From contig NZ_JASKLS010000004.1 of NCBI RefSeq assembly GCF_030124375.1, positions 62,001 through 126,000 of the forward strand: a DNA stretch of 64,000 bases, read 5' to 3'. Every line of letters begins with the position of its first letter. The stretch's first letter is position 1. The position numbers and the translations under genes were made by a program. Source of the DNA: Sinorhizobium sp. 6-70 (lineage in GTDB: Bacteria > Pseudomonadota > Alphaproteobacteria > Rhizobiales > Rhizobiaceae). This document shows positions 17,551 to 27,390 of this stretch, one piece after another. The notes below the pieces were generated by a model. The model searched no databases. It worked only from the letters and a program-made list of their open reading frames with translations, and was not told the origin of the DNA.

Positions 17551-18669
17551 TTAGATAGGAAAGCGCAGGACGGCGGCCAGCTCCATCTGACCCGGCAGGT
17601 CCGACCGGCGCACGCCGAGCACGCGCGCTCCGCTGGTGAAGGCGCGGCTGGCGATCTCGTCGACGACGCCATAAGCCCCGGCGTCTCCATCAGTGAACGA
17701 AACGGCACCAGTCTCCGCATCGATCGTCCCCGGGATGACGGCGTCTATGTCAACCAGCAGCGTTTCAATCGCGCCAAACGTGGCCGCACGCGCGGCATCG
17801 GAGATATCGGTCGTCGCGCGGCCGCTGCCCGCGCGCTTGTCGTACAACTTTTTCAATTCGTCGATCTCCCGCGCGTAGGCGGCATCGAGAACGGCACGCG
17901 CGGCCTGCGCGAGCTCGGCATCCGGTACGCGGTCTGGACTGGTCTTAATACCGTCCGGCAATAGGTTCGGATAGCTGTTTACAGCTGGAAACACCGATGC
18001 GAGCCGCCCGGTCGCCGCCAGGATCAACGGCGTTTCGCGTCCGCTCAGGAATGGCCGCAGTGCAGCGTCGATCTTGCGCGCATACTGCAGGAAACGGACG
18101 TTCTGACTCTCCAGACCGCCCATGCGCCCGTCGCTAGTGCGGTCGTTGAGCGTGGATTTGCCGGCCGCGCTTGCTGCATCCTTCGGCATGTTGTCGATCT
18201 TCAGCGTGGTGGCGGGCACGTCGGTATGCATTTCCACCAGCCGCACCGCGTTCTCGGAAAGCGCGAGAATGAAGGCGGAGTGCGGAAAGGTGATGGCCCG
18301 GATGAGCGGCTTCAGATGGAATCTGTCCCCCACTTCCGCCATCGGGGTCAGATGGTTGGCCAGCCGAAAGGTCCGCAGACTTTCCGGGGTGGCGAGGACA
18401 GCGAGGCTGTTGGCCTGAAAGCGCCAGAACTCATCATCATCCGCCAGGGCATCGACTTCTTCCGTCAGGGACAGGAGCCGCCTCTTGTCGAGCCCCGCCG
18501 CCTCGAGGCGCTCACGCGCCTCCCGGAGGAAATTGCCCAGCTGGATCCGCGAAGCGTCACTCTCCTGCGTGAGCGGCGTGGTCCTCAAATAGATCGACAC
18601 GCAGGCGTCGCTTCTGACGTCGTAGATCGCCTTGAATTCGGAGCGCGTGGGGATATCAACATGCAACAT
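17551..18669 (-). CDS. Archaeo-eukaryotic release factor-like protein (baeRF family)
   Basis: The 372-residue protein starts MLHVDIPTRSEFKAIYD. It shows the layout of bacterial eRF1-like (baeRF) proteins: an N-terminal domain with SIYLRTTPLTQE, a middle domain with FILALSENAVRLVEMH, and a C-terminal L7Ae-like part with VDEIASRAFTSGARVLGVR. I assign it to the baeRF11-like group from memory, with moderate certainty. Such proteins are predicted ribosome-associated factors, but none is well characterised. The gene lies 75 bases downstream of the SLC13 permease gene on the same strand. Confidence 0.72.
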   Translation of the reverse strand: MLHVDIPTRSEFKAIYDVRSDACVSIYLRTTPLTQESDASRIQLGNFLREARERLEAAGLDKRRLLSLTEEVDALADDDEFWRFQANSLAVLATPESLRTFRLANHLTPMAEVGDRFHLKPLIRAITFPHSAFILALSENAVRLVEMHTDVPATTLKIDNMPKDAASAAGKSTLNDRTSDGRMGGLESQNVRFLQYARKIDAALRPFLSGRETPLILAATGRLASVFPAVNSYPNLLPDGIKTSPDRVPDAELAQAARAVLDAAYAREIDELKKLYDKRAGSGRATTDISDAARAATFGAIETLLVDIDAVIPGTIDAETGAVSFTDGDAGAYGVVDEIASRAFTSGARVLGVRRSDLPGQMELAAVLRFPI

Positions 18670-18744
18670 TGAGCAATCCTTCCTGTGTTCCGGCCACCGC
18701 GAGCGCGGCGACGAGTTTCGCTTCGAGCGCCGGAGCGGGCCGCC

Positions 18745-20586
18745 TCACAGCGGCAGCAGCCACGGCACGAGGACTACGCTGACGATCAGAACAATCAGCG
18801 AGAACGGCACGCCGATCCGGACGAAGTCGCCGAAGGTGTAGTGTCCAGGCCCGACCACGAGCGCGTTCACCGGAGAGGACACCGGAGTCATGAACGCGGT
18901 CGAGGCCGCCAGGGCCACGATCATCGCAAACGGATAGGGTGAGGCGCCCAATTCCTGTGCGACCGCGAGAGCCACCGGCGCCATCAGCACAGCCGTCGCG
19001 GTATTGGAGATGAACATGCCGAGCAGGGCGGTGATGACAAAAAGCGTCCCGAGCACGACATGCGGGCCTGTGTCGGCCGTCAGAGCCCGCAAGCTGTCCG
19101 CAGCGACCTCGACACCGCCGGTGCGCTCGAGCGCGATCGAAAACGGCAACATGCCGACGATCAGCACGATCGTCTTCCAATCGATGGAACGATAGGCGCT
19201 GTTGAAGTCAATGCAGCGCAGCACCCCCATCAGCAGGCAACCGATCAGTGCTGCCTGGACATTGGGAATGACGCCGCTGACCATCAGCCCGACGACAAGC
19301 GCGAGGCAAGCCAGAGCATGGACGGCTTTGTCGTGCGCCGGCAGCTCCTTGTCACGCTGGACGGCCATATTGAGGATGACCAAGGGGCTACCGTCCGATC
19401 GGAGCTTGTCGAGGTCCCGCCATGGTCCGATCAACAGCAACATGTCGCCGATCGCCAGCGGCTCATGCAGAAATTCGCGGCCGTAAGCGACCATGCCCCG
19501 GCGCAGGCCGATCACCGTCAAATTGAACCGCTTGGAGAGCTCTGCATCGGCAATCGTCTGGCCGGCGAGATCGGACGTCGCCGCCACGACGACCTGGGCC
19601 AAGCCGATTTCCTGCGACCGGTCGGCGAAATCGGCGCCGCGCAGCGATATTTCTTCAAGCGCGAAGCGCTCACAAATGGTTCGTATGTCGGAATCTCGGC
19701 CGGCATAATCGATCAGCATGACGTCGTCCACTTTCAGCTCCGCCTTTGCCGAGGGCTGCATGACCTCGCGGGCGAACCGGCGACCGCGCTCGAGCGCAAC
19801 GATATTGGCACCGGGCCATCCGCTCAGGTCGAACTCTTCCAGGGTCCTGCCGGCCAGCGGCGACTGCGCGGTTATCCGCAGCCGGTGTTCACGATCGGCC
19901 AGCTTGTATTCATCGATCCAGGCCGCGAGGTTAGGGCGGCTGGAACTTGATGCCGGCGTGGCGGTATCCTGGAGCCAGCGCCGGGCGACGCTCATATAGA
20001 GGGTGCCGAGCAGCAGAATCGGCAGCCCGAACGGCGTGAAGCTGAAGAACCCGAATCCCTCCACACCGTGGCGCTCGAGCTCGCCGTTCACGATCAGATT
20101 CGGCGCGGTCGCAACCAGGGTCATCATTCCGCTGATCAAGGCGGCCACGCTGAGCGGCATCATCAGCCGGCCCGGACCGATGCCGGTGCTCTGAGAGATG
20201 CGCAACGCAACCGGTATGAAGATCGCCGTGACGGCAGTCGAACTCATGGTCGCGCCGAGCGCGCCCACGACCATCATCAGCAGGACGATCAGGCGCAGTT
20301 CGTTCTTGCCCGCCCTGGCGATCAACCAGTCGCCCACCCGCTGGGCGACGCCGGTGCGGACCAGCCCTTCGCCGAGCACGAACAGGGCTGCGATCAGCAC
20401 GATGTTCGGATCGCTGAAACCGGCCAGGGCCTCCCCCATCGTAACGACACCGGTGAACGGCAGCGCCACCAGCGTCATCAGGGCGACCGCATCCAGGCGC
20501 GGCCTGTTGATCGCGAACATTACGATCGCAGCGCCGAGAAGCGTGAGAACGATCAAAAGATCTGTAATGACCGCCTCCTGCGCCAA
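18745..20586 (-). CDS. SLC13-family anion permease with two TrkA_C domains
   Basis: The 613-residue integral membrane protein has hydrophobic helices at both ends. The cytoplasmic middle (about residues 230-410) contains two RCK/TrkA_C units, recognisable in TAQSPLAGRTLEEFDLSGWPG and in AATSDLAGQTIADAELSKRF. The second transport half contains IDWKTIVLIVGMLPFSIALE and FISNTATAVLMAP. Family members carry sulfate, dicarboxylates or other anions with Na+ or H+. Substrate unknown. It sits between the Lon-like protease gene and the baeRF gene on the same strand with small gaps, suggesting an operon. Confidence 0.88.
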   Translation of the reverse strand: MAQEAVITDLLIVLTLLGAAIVMFAINRPRLDAVALMTLVALPFTGVVTMGEALAGFSDPNIVLIAALFVLGEGLVRTGVAQRVGDWLIARAGKNELRLIVLLMMVVGALGATMSSTAVTAIFIPVALRISQSTGIGPGRLMMPLSVAALISGMMTLVATAPNLIVNGELERHGVEGFGFFSFTPFGLPILLLGTLYMSVARRWLQDTATPASSSSRPNLAAWIDEYKLADREHRLRITAQSPLAGRTLEEFDLSGWPGANIVALERGRRFAREVMQPSAKAELKVDDVMLIDYAGRDSDIRTICERFALEEISLRGADFADRSQEIGLAQVVVAATSDLAGQTIADAELSKRFNLTVIGLRRGMVAYGREFLHEPLAIGDMLLLIGPWRDLDKLRSDGSPLVILNMAVQRDKELPAHDKAVHALACLALVVGLMVSGVIPNVQAALIGCLLMGVLRCIDFNSAYRSIDWKTIVLIVGMLPFSIALERTGGVEVAADSLRALTADTGPHVVLGTLFVITALLGMFISNTATAVLMAPVALAVAQELGASPYPFAMIVALAASTAFMTPVSSPVNALVVGPGHYTFGDFVRIGVPFSLIVLIVSVVLVPWLLPL

Positions 20587-20613
20587 ACGTCCGCATCGAG
20601 CCGTTCTCCGGCT

Positions 20614-23052
20614 CTAGTGTCCGTCGCTCCCGAAATTCGAACCACCGGGCCAGGCGCTGCCAAACGCGCGCATGTGCTCCGCATACTGCCGCAGCCGATC
20701 CTGGACGAGCCGGTGCACCGTCCCCTCAGGAAACGTCCCGTCCGCTGCCGGTTCGCCGGCCGTCCGCTCCATCAGCAACTCGATTCCCTCGTCGACGTGG
20801 CTGACGGCCCAGACGTGGAAACGTCCCGCCCGCACCGCCTCCACGACCTCCTCCTTCAGCATCAGGTTCATGACGTTGGCCGTCGGCACGATCACTCCTT
20901 GCCGGCCGGTCAGTCCCCGATCGCGGCAGACATCGTAGAAGCCTTCGATCTTGCGCGTCACGCCCCCGACCGCCTGCACCTGGCCGTGCTGGTTCACCGC
21001 GCCAGTCACGGCAATTCCCTGGTTCAACGGAAGACCGGACAGGGCCGACAGCAAGGCGTAGAGTTCGGTCGTCGACGCCGAGTCGCCGTCAATCCCGCCA
21101 TACGACTGCTCGAAGGTGATCGTCGCCCCCAGCGAGAGCGGCCAATCTTGAGCGTATTGCGCTTGCAGATACCCGGTCAGGATCAAGAACCCCTTCGCAT
21201 GGATCGGCCCCGAGAGCTCGATCTCCCGCTCAATGCTCTGTACCGTTCCCCGCCCCACTGAAACGCGCGCGGTAACCCGTGACGGCTGCCCGAAACTGTA
21301 GTCCCCGACGTTGAGCACTGACACCCCGTTAACCTGCGCCACCCGAGCGCCCTCGGTGTCGATCATGATCGTGCCATCGGAGATCACCTCTCGCATTCGT
21401 TCCTCGGCCAGATTGCGCCGTCGCTCCTGCTGGGCGACCGCCGCGTCGACATCCTCCGCCAGCACGAACTTGTGCTTCGCCTTGCCTGCCCAGTGGCAGG
21501 CCTCGACGGCCAGCCTGGCAACGTCGAGGAACCGCGTGGTCAGCTTCCGCTGGTGGTCGCGCAACCGCGCTCCATGTTCGACGATCCGGGCGACGGCCGA
21601 ACGGTCGAAGTGGAGCAGTCGACGATCGCGTACGACCAAGCTCAGGAAGGCGGAATAGCTTGCTAGGTTCTCCTCGTTCCAATCCATGTCCGGCGCGAAT
21701 TCCGCTTTCACCCCGAACAGTTCCGGGAACTCGACGTCGGCCTGATGGAGGGCTTGATAGAGCGCGGCCGGTCCGATCAGGATCACCTTCACGTCGAGCG
21801 GAATCGGCTCCGGCCGCGGCCGGTTCGTCGGCACCGGCGCTCCTTGCTCTCCCGGGTTCTCGATCACCACCTCGCCGGACGCCAGGGCGCGCTTCAGCCC
21901 CTCCCAAGCGAAGGGGTTGCGCATGACGTCCAGGGCATGCAGGACGAGGAAACCGCCGTTGGCGCGGTGCAGCGCGCCGGGCCTGATCTGGAGGAAGTCG
22001 GTCACCATCGTCCCCATCACGGCCCGGTAGTCGAGCCGGCCGCTCAGGTTGTAGTAGGTCGGGTTGCGCTCGAGGACGACCGGCGCGCCGGCGATCCCAC
22101 TGTTGTCGATCAACACGTTGACTTCGTACCGCGCCAAGGACCCCTGATGCCTCCGCAGCGCAGTCGCGCCGTCCGCTTGCCCGGCTTCGGCCGTCGGCAA
22201 GAAGTCGTGCAGATGGTCCGGCAGGTCCGTCTCTATCTGCTCGAGGAAGGCGAGGACGTCTGGCTGGTCGTCGTAATCCTCGCGCAATTCGGCAATGAGT
22301 GGGCCTGCGGTGAGGAGCGCCACCTCCCGGTCGAGCGCGGTGACGCGTTGCTGGGCTTCCTTGTCGACCTGCCGCATCTTACGCACGTAAGCGCCGAGCT
22401 CGGCCTGGATCTGCGCACCCCGCTGCTCGAGCTCCGCCTTTGCCTCGGGGGGCAACTGCTCGAACGCCTCTTGTGGCATCGGCTCGCCGTTCAGCAGCGG
22501 GATTTTGGCAATGCCGGTCGGCCCCATCTCCAGCGCGAACTCGCGTTCCTGCGCAAAGGCGCGCAGGTCTGCGATCAGCTCGGCCCGTCGCCTCCTCACC
22601 TCGACAAGGACCTCCTCTCGTCGCCGCGCGTAATCCTCGCCCTCGAAAGCGCCGGGAATCTCTAACTGCGCCGCCTCCACAAACGACGTCATCGCCTTTG
22701 CCAGTTTCCGACCCTTGCCGGCCGGCACCGGGAAGGCGCGTGGACGGTCCGGCTCGGCGAAGTTGTGGACGTAGACCCAGTCGGGCGGTGTCGGCCGCGC
22801 CGCGGCGAAGGAGCGCACCGCCGCGAGGACCGTGCTCTCGCGCCCGGTGCCGGGCGAACCGGCGGCGTAGAGGTGGAAGCCACGGGCGCCCACCTCAAGC
22901 GCAAAAGCGATCGCCTCGGCCGCGCGCGGCTGCCCGATCGTCGTCTTGACCGGCGACACCTCGGCCGTCGTCTGAAATGGTAGGGTGGCCGGATCGAGCC
23001 GCCGCCTCAGATCCTGCGGCTGCACCGCCAACCGCTCGCGCAAGGCCCGCAT
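20614..23052 (-). CDS. Lon-like ATP-dependent protease (AAA_32 plus Lon_C)
   Basis: The roughly 812-residue protein has an AAA domain with a degenerate Walker A, GSPGTGRES at residues 65-73 (Arg in place of Lys). A long coiled insert follows, then a C-terminal S16 protease domain. The catalytic dyad is S658 in GGIDGDSAS and K701 in GGVTRKIEG, 43 residues apart as in Lon. There is no N-terminal Lon substrate-binding domain, so this is the LonB/LonC-like family rather than housekeeping Lon. The start at 23052-23050 (MRALRERL) is chosen by family layout; the open frame extends another 63 codons of unconserved sequence. A role in protein quality control under stress is inferred. Confidence 0.9.
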   Translation of the reverse strand: MRALRERLAVQPQDLRRRLDPATLPFQTTAEVSPVKTTIGQPRAAEAIAFALEVGARGFHLYAAGSPGTGRESTVLAAVRSFAAARPTPPDWVYVHNFAEPDRPRAFPVPAGKGRKLAKAMTSFVEAAQLEIPGAFEGEDYARRREEVLVEVRRRRAELIADLRAFAQEREFALEMGPTGIAKIPLLNGEPMPQEAFEQLPPEAKAELEQRGAQIQAELGAYVRKMRQVDKEAQQRVTALDREVALLTAGPLIAELREDYDDQPDVLAFLEQIETDLPDHLHDFLPTAEAGQADGATALRRHQGSLARYEVNVLIDNSGIAGAPVVLERNPTYYNLSGRLDYRAVMGTMVTDFLQIRPGALHRANGGFLVLHALDVMRNPFAWEGLKRALASGEVVIENPGEQGAPVPTNRPRPEPIPLDVKVILIGPAALYQALHQADVEFPELFGVKAEFAPDMDWNEENLASYSAFLSLVVRDRRLLHFDRSAVARIVEHGARLRDHQRKLTTRFLDVARLAVEACHWAGKAKHKFVLAEDVDAAVAQQERRRNLAEERMREVISDGTIMIDTEGARVAQVNGVSVLNVGDYSFGQPSRVTARVSVGRGTVQSIEREIELSGPIHAKGFLILTGYLQAQYAQDWPLSLGATITFEQSYGGIDGDSASTTELYALLSALSGLPLNQGIAVTGAVNQHGQVQAVGGVTRKIEGFYDVCRDRGLTGRQGVIVPTANVMNLMLKEEVVEAVRAGRFHVWAVSHVDEGIELLMERTAGEPAADGTFPEGTVHRLVQDRLRQYAEHMRAFGSAWPGGSNFGSDGH

Positions 23053-23384
23053 GGCGTTTCTCCGCGTAAGGCTAGCGACGCTCTTTGCAGTCTGCTCTCC
23101 CCGGCCGCGGAAAGAATCTCGAAGAACGCTCGTACGCGCGGCGGCAAGCAGTCTTGGCTGAAACCACGGCAAACGTGCCGAGGAGAGAATCGCGCCACAT
23201 TCAAACTGCCCATCCTGAGCGGAGCGCTCCGGCAACGACAACCGGGAGATGGCATCGGGCCGATAGTGTCCGCTTCTAGCGTGTAATCATGACATTGCAA
23301 TCGCGCGGTGGCAATGCCTTGGGACGCAGGGAGGCTTTGGTTGTCGAGTGGTGGTGGCAGATTTGTTCTAAATGGTGGGTAGTT
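23053..23384. other. Gap between the Lon-like gene and tRNA-Arg
   Basis: This stretch of 332 bases holds the promoter region of the Lon-like gene and the region after the tRNA 3' end. I see no gene, no integrase remnant and no copy of the tRNA 3' end. Confidence 0.5.
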
Positions 23385-23461
23385 TGGCGCACCCGACAGG
23401 ATTCGAACCTGTGACCTTTGGAATCGGAATCCAACACTCTATCCAGCTGAGCTACGGGTGC
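23385..23461 (-). tRNA. tRNA-Arg (anticodon CCG)
   Basis: The reverse strand folds as a full cloverleaf. The acceptor is GCACCCG/CGGGTGC. The D arm is GCTC/GAGT. The anticodon stem is TTGGA/TCCAA with loop TTCCGAT, giving anticodon CCG for codon CGG. The variable loop is AGGTC. The T arm is ACAGG-TTCGAAT-CCTGT. The discriminator is G and the CCA end is encoded (23387-23385). Length is 77 bases with CCA. Confidence 0.97.
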
Positions 23462-23621
23462 ATCCGTTGGCGGCAGGGCCGCCGAAGCAGGCTGTGAGCG
23501 GTTCTTAGCCTAGCTTGCGCGCCGCTTCAATGGTGATTGAAGGAGTTTGCAGCGGAAATTTGCGTTTGGTGTTCGTGTCGGGGCCGTAGCGCCTCTCGGG
23601 GCAGGGGACTTCCGGAAAGAA

Positions 23622-23649
23622 AAATGCCGCGCCTTGAGACGCGGCATTT
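23622..23649 (-). terminator. Rho-independent terminator of the xylF-xylH-xylG operon
   Basis: There is a perfect 10-bp stem, AAATGCCGCG with its complement, and an eight-base loop. Read on the minus strand it is followed by a T-rich run (TTTTTCTTT), the classical intrinsic terminator form. It lies 24 bases past the xylG stop. Confidence 0.88.
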
Positions 23650-23673
23650 GCGGTGTTTGCACTGCTCCGGAAC

Positions 23674-24459
<786 letters not shown>

Positions 24460-24473
24460 GTTCGTACTCCTGA

Positions 24474-25787
24474 TTATTTCGCGCGGGCGCGGTAGATGGT
24501 GTCGAGCCAGACGGCGGTGACCAGCACGACGCCGACGACGATCCGCTGCAGCGGGCTGTCGATGCCGAGCAGCACCATGCCGGATTGCAGCGACTGCATG
24601 ACGAGGGCGCCGAGCATGGCACCGGCGATCGTGCCCATGCCGCCGGCAAGCGAGGTGCCGCCGATGACGGCCGCGGCGATGGTGTAGAGTTCGTCGAGCT
24701 CGCCTTGGGCATTGGTGGCGGCGTTGAGGCGTGCCGTCGAGATCGCGGCGGCGACGGCACAGAGCATGCCCATCAGCGCGAAGATCCTCACCGTCACCCA
24801 GCGCGTCTTGATGCCGGCGAGTTCGGCCGCTTCCGGATTGCCGCCGATCGCGAAGACGTAGCGGCCGAAGCGCAGACGCGTGGCGATGAAGGTCATGACG
24901 ATGCCGATGACGATGGCGATCAGCACCGGAATGGCGATGCCGTGTGCAATGAAGAGGCCGCCTTCGGGCCAGGCGATGCCGTTGGCTTCGGCGTATTTGC
25001 GGGCGATGTTGGCCGGCCAGGGATAGCTGTTGGCGATCGCCACGGCGCCGAGGACGAGGGCGCAGCCAATTCCCGACAGGAAGTACTCGGCCCAGACCGG
25101 GCGGCGGGGAAAGCCGAAGCGCTTGCGCTGCTTGCGGGCGTTGATGATGCTCGCGACGATCGCGAGACAGGCAAGGAGGCCGACGATCCAGCTTGCCGTC
25201 GCGCCGATCGAGCCTTCGGTGCCGCCGCCCATCAGGCGGAAGGTGGCGTCCATCGGTGCGACCGTGCGGCCGCTGGTCACGAACCAGGTGGCGCCGCGCC
25301 AGATGAGGAGCCCGCCGAGCGTGACGATGAAGGACGGCACGTTGAGGAAAGCGATGATCATTCCATGCAAGGCGCCGATCGCCGCGCCGAGGGAAAGGCC
25401 GGCAAGCAGCGTGATGATCCAGGTGGCGGGATGGTTGAAGCCCAGCACCTGCGGCAGCAGCTCGGCCTGCAGCACGCCCATGATCATGCCGACGAAGCCG
25501 AGGATGGAGCCGACCGACAGATCGATATTGCGGGTGACGATGACGAGAACCATGCCGGTCGCCATGACGGCGACCGAGGCGGTCTGCACCGAAAGGTTCC
25601 AGAGGTTTCGCGGCGTGAGGAACAGCCCGCCGGACAGGAAATTAAAGCCGATCCAGATGATCAGCATCGCGCCGACCATGCCCAGAAGGCGGGTGTCGAT
25701 TTCGGTGGCGCGGAAGAAGCGCTTCACCGGGTTTTCAGCCGCGCTGCGGGCGCGATTAAAATGTGCGGTATTCGTCGTGTCGGCCAT
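24474..25787 (-). CDS. xylH: Sugar ABC transporter permease (CUT2, XylH-like)
   Basis: The 437-residue membrane protein has the CUT2 permease signature [18 protein letters not shown] (here VTRNIDLSV) near residue 85 and the conserved [12 protein letters not shown] in the C-terminal half. An unusually long middle section with an extra hydrophilic loop ([15 protein letters not shown]) is typical of XylH compared with RbsC. It is separated from xylF by 218 bases that carry a long stem-loop and a repeat, and is followed 14 bases later by xylG. Confidence 0.85.
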   Translation of the reverse strand: MADTTNTAHFNRARSAAENPVKRFFRATEIDTRLLGMVGAMLIIWIGFNFLSGGLFLTPRNLWNLSVQTASVAVMATGMVLVIVTRNIDLSVGSILGFVGMIMGVLQAELLPQVLGFNHPATWIITLLAGLSLGAAIGALHGMIIAFLNVPSFIVTLGGLLIWRGATWFVTSGRTVAPMDATFRLMGGGTEGSIGATASWIVGLLACLAIVASIINARKQRKRFGFPRRPVWAEYFLSGIGCALVLGAVAIANSYPWPANIARKYAEANGIAWPEGGLFIAHGIAIPVLIAIVIGIVMTFIATRLRFGRYVFAIGGNPEAAELAGIKTRWVTVRIFALMGMLCAVAAAISTARLNAATNAQGELDELYTIAAAVIGGTSLAGGMGTIAGAMLGALVMQSLQSGMVLLGIDSPLQRIVVGVVLVTAVWLDTIYRARAK

Positions 25788-25830
25788 GGCCGCCGTCCCC
25801 CACTGTTTTCCATTTGCTCATGCGGTCGTT

Positions 25831-25893
25831 CTATAGCGCCGCGCGTCTGATCAGACGTGCGAAGGACGCTGTAGCACCTTGAATGCTACAGAG
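25831..25893 (+). repeat. Rhizobial intergenic mosaic repeat, copy 2
   Basis: It lies inside the xyl operon between xylF and xylH. It has the GCGCGTCTGATCAGACGTGC palindromic module and GGACGCTGTAGCACCTTGAA, but ends before the GCATG half. Together with copy 1 this shows that the modules come and go independently. Confidence 0.7.
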
Positions 25894-25939
25894 CGCCTCG
25901 GTTGCGGCGATCTTAACACCCGCATGCGAAGATCGTCCC

Positions 25940-25987
25940 GACCTCAAGCAAACGCCGCAACGGGTCGCGTTGCGGCGTCTTGAGGTC
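25940..25987 (-). promoter_or_regulatory. Long stem-loop between xylF and xylH
   Basis: The outer 9-bp stem (GACCTCAAG/CTTGAGGTC) and inner 11-bp stem (ACGCCGCAACG/CGTTGCGGCGT) are separated by a three-base bulge on one side, with a five-base loop. That is 20 paired positions with no mismatch. On the minus strand it begins 18 bases after the xylF stop and has no full T run. This is the usual position for a structure that protects or partly terminates the mRNA of the binding protein, so that it is made in excess over the membrane parts. Confidence 0.75.
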
Positions 25988-26005
25988 AATTCAAATGCCG
26001 AGCCG

Positions 26006-27046
26006 TCAGTTGCACGCGGCGATGGTACCGGCCGCAACGCCCTGGCAGGCTGCGTCCTTGGAGATCCAGCCGGCGTCGATGACGACGTTCAGATTGTCCT
26101 TGGTGATGGCCAGCGGTGCCAGGAAGACCGACTTCATGGCAACGCCCTTCGGTCCGCCGTTGAAGGTTTGAACGCCCTCGATCTCGTCCATCGTCTTGCC
26201 GGCGGCGAGCGCCGAGGCGATTTCGGCGGCCTTTTTGCCGAGCTCGCGCGCGTCCTTCCAGACGGAAACCGTCTGGGTGCCGAGCGCCACGCGGTTGAGC
26301 GCCGCAAAGTCACCGTCCTGTCCGGACACCGGAACCGAGCCTGCGAGACCCTGTGCCGAAAGCGCTGCAATCGCGCCGCCGGCCGTGCCGTCGTTCGAAG
26401 CGACGACCGCGTCGACCTTGTTGTCATTGGCGGTCAGGAACTGCTCCATGTTCTTCTGGGCATTTTCCGGCTTCCAGCCATCGGTGTAGGCCTCGCCGAC
26501 ATTCTTGACCTTGCCGCCGTCGACCGCTTCCTTCAGCACTTCCATCTGGCCGGCAAAGAGGAAGTCGGCGTTCGGGTCGGACGAGGAGCCCTTGATGAAG
26601 ACGAAGTTGCCTTCCGGCTTCGCCTTGAAGACTTCGCGGGCCTGCATGCGGCCCACTTCCTTGTTGTCGAAGGTGATGTAGAAGGCGGCCGGATTCTCGA
26701 TCAGGCGGTCGTAGCCGACGACCGGGATGCCTTCTGCCGTCGCCTTTTCGATCGCAGGGGCGATCGCGTCGGAATCCTGGGCGAGCACGATCAAGGCGTT
26801 TGCGCCCTGCGCGATCAGCGACTCGATGTCGGTCAGCTGCTTGGCGGCGGAAGACTGGGCATCGGCGGAGATATATTTGTCGCCGGAAGCTTCAAGCGCG
26901 GCCTTGATGGCAGCCTCGTCGGTTTTCCAACGCTCTTCCTGGAAGTTCGACCAGGAAACGCCGACGACGAGATCCTTGGCGATCGCCGCCGAATGCATGG
27001 ACGCGATGATGGCAGCCCCCGCCATCAGCTTCAAAACGGATTTCAT
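26006..27046 (-). CDS. xylF: Periplasmic sugar-binding protein (D-xylose type)
   Basis: The 346-residue precursor has a signal peptide ([23 protein letters not shown], cut before KDLVVG). It is followed by a type I periplasmic binding fold with [24 protein letters not shown] near residue 125 and [11 protein letters not shown]. These match XylF-type proteins. The start ATG at 27046 follows GGGAGGATGAA. A 26-codon in-frame extension upstream is not signal-like and was rejected. It is the first gene of xylF-xylH-xylG, divergent from a ROK repressor, with a candidate operator at 27149-27169. Confidence 0.88.
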   Translation of the reverse strand: MKSVLKLMAGAAIIASMHSAAIAKDLVVGVSWSNFQEERWKTDEAAIKAALEASGDKYISADAQSSAAKQLTDIESLIAQGANALIVLAQDSDAIAPAIEKATAEGIPVVGYDRLIENPAAFYITFDNKEVGRMQAREVFKAKPEGNFVFIKGSSSDPNADFLFAGQMEVLKEAVDGGKVKNVGEAYTDGWKPENAQKNMEQFLTANDNKVDAVVASNDGTAGGAIAALSAQGLAGSVPVSGQDGDFAALNRVALGTQTVSVWKDARELGKKAAEIASALAAGKTMDEIEGVQTFNGGPKGVAMKSVFLAPLAITKDNLNVVIDAGWISKDAACQGVAAGTIAACN

Positions 27047-27148
27047 TTCATCCTCCCAAGTGGTTGCGCCCTGCGCACGAACCTCCCGCACGCCTCCTCG
27101 GCCAACCGTGAAGTGCTGTCGCAAACCCGCCGCAACCAGTGCGGACTT

Positions 27149-27169
27149 TTTTCTCGACAGTCGAGAAAA
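27149..27169. promoter_or_regulatory. 21-bp palindrome in the xylF promoter (probable ROK operator)
   Basis: Arm TTTTCTCGAC, one central A, then the exact reverse complement. It sits about 100 bases before the xylF ATG and 220 bases before the divergent ROK gene. AT-rich ends with a CGA core are in line with operators of ROK repressors. The pairing with this regulator is inferred. Confidence 0.7.
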
Positions 27170-27224
27170 TAAATGTCAGAGTTTTAGCAGGCTGTCAACA
27201 AGGCCCCGTACAGTCCCATGCGTC

Positions 27225-27312
27225 TTTTCCGCTAAGGGCAAAAAGTCGCTGTAGCACATTGAAATGCCGCATGTTTTATCCTTAAGCGGCTTCGATCTAC
27301 GGAAACATGCAG
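27225..27312 (+). repeat. Rhizobial intergenic mosaic repeat, copy 3
   Basis: It lies between xylF and the ROK gene. Signature pieces are CGCTGTAGCACATTGAAATG, CCGCATGTTT, a TCCTTAAG segment and the closing AAACATGCAG, which pairs with the GCATGTTT half. The rest of the 344-base gap holds the operator and promoters but no gene. Confidence 0.75.
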
Positions 27313-27390
27313 GGCGTCTTGTCTTGCCGCTCAACAGATGCTTTGGAGGAGGCATGGGGTTGAAGGACCCGCCATCGACAGGGACGTGTA

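Noticed and set aside
20628-20650. Short match (ATTCGAACC) to the tRNA-Arg T-loop near the end of the Lon-like gene, as a possible attachment site
   Set aside because: Only nine bases match, there is no integrase, and it lies inside coding sequence; chance is likely.
22835-22861. Arg in place of the Walker A lysine as evidence of a dead Lon-like ATPase
   Set aside because: As far as I recall, this family (AAA_32) often has GTGR here, so it is not a reliable sign of inactivity.
24585-25850. A 421-codon plus-strand frame opposite xylH
   Set aside because: Low-complexity, charged translation antisense to a clear membrane permease.
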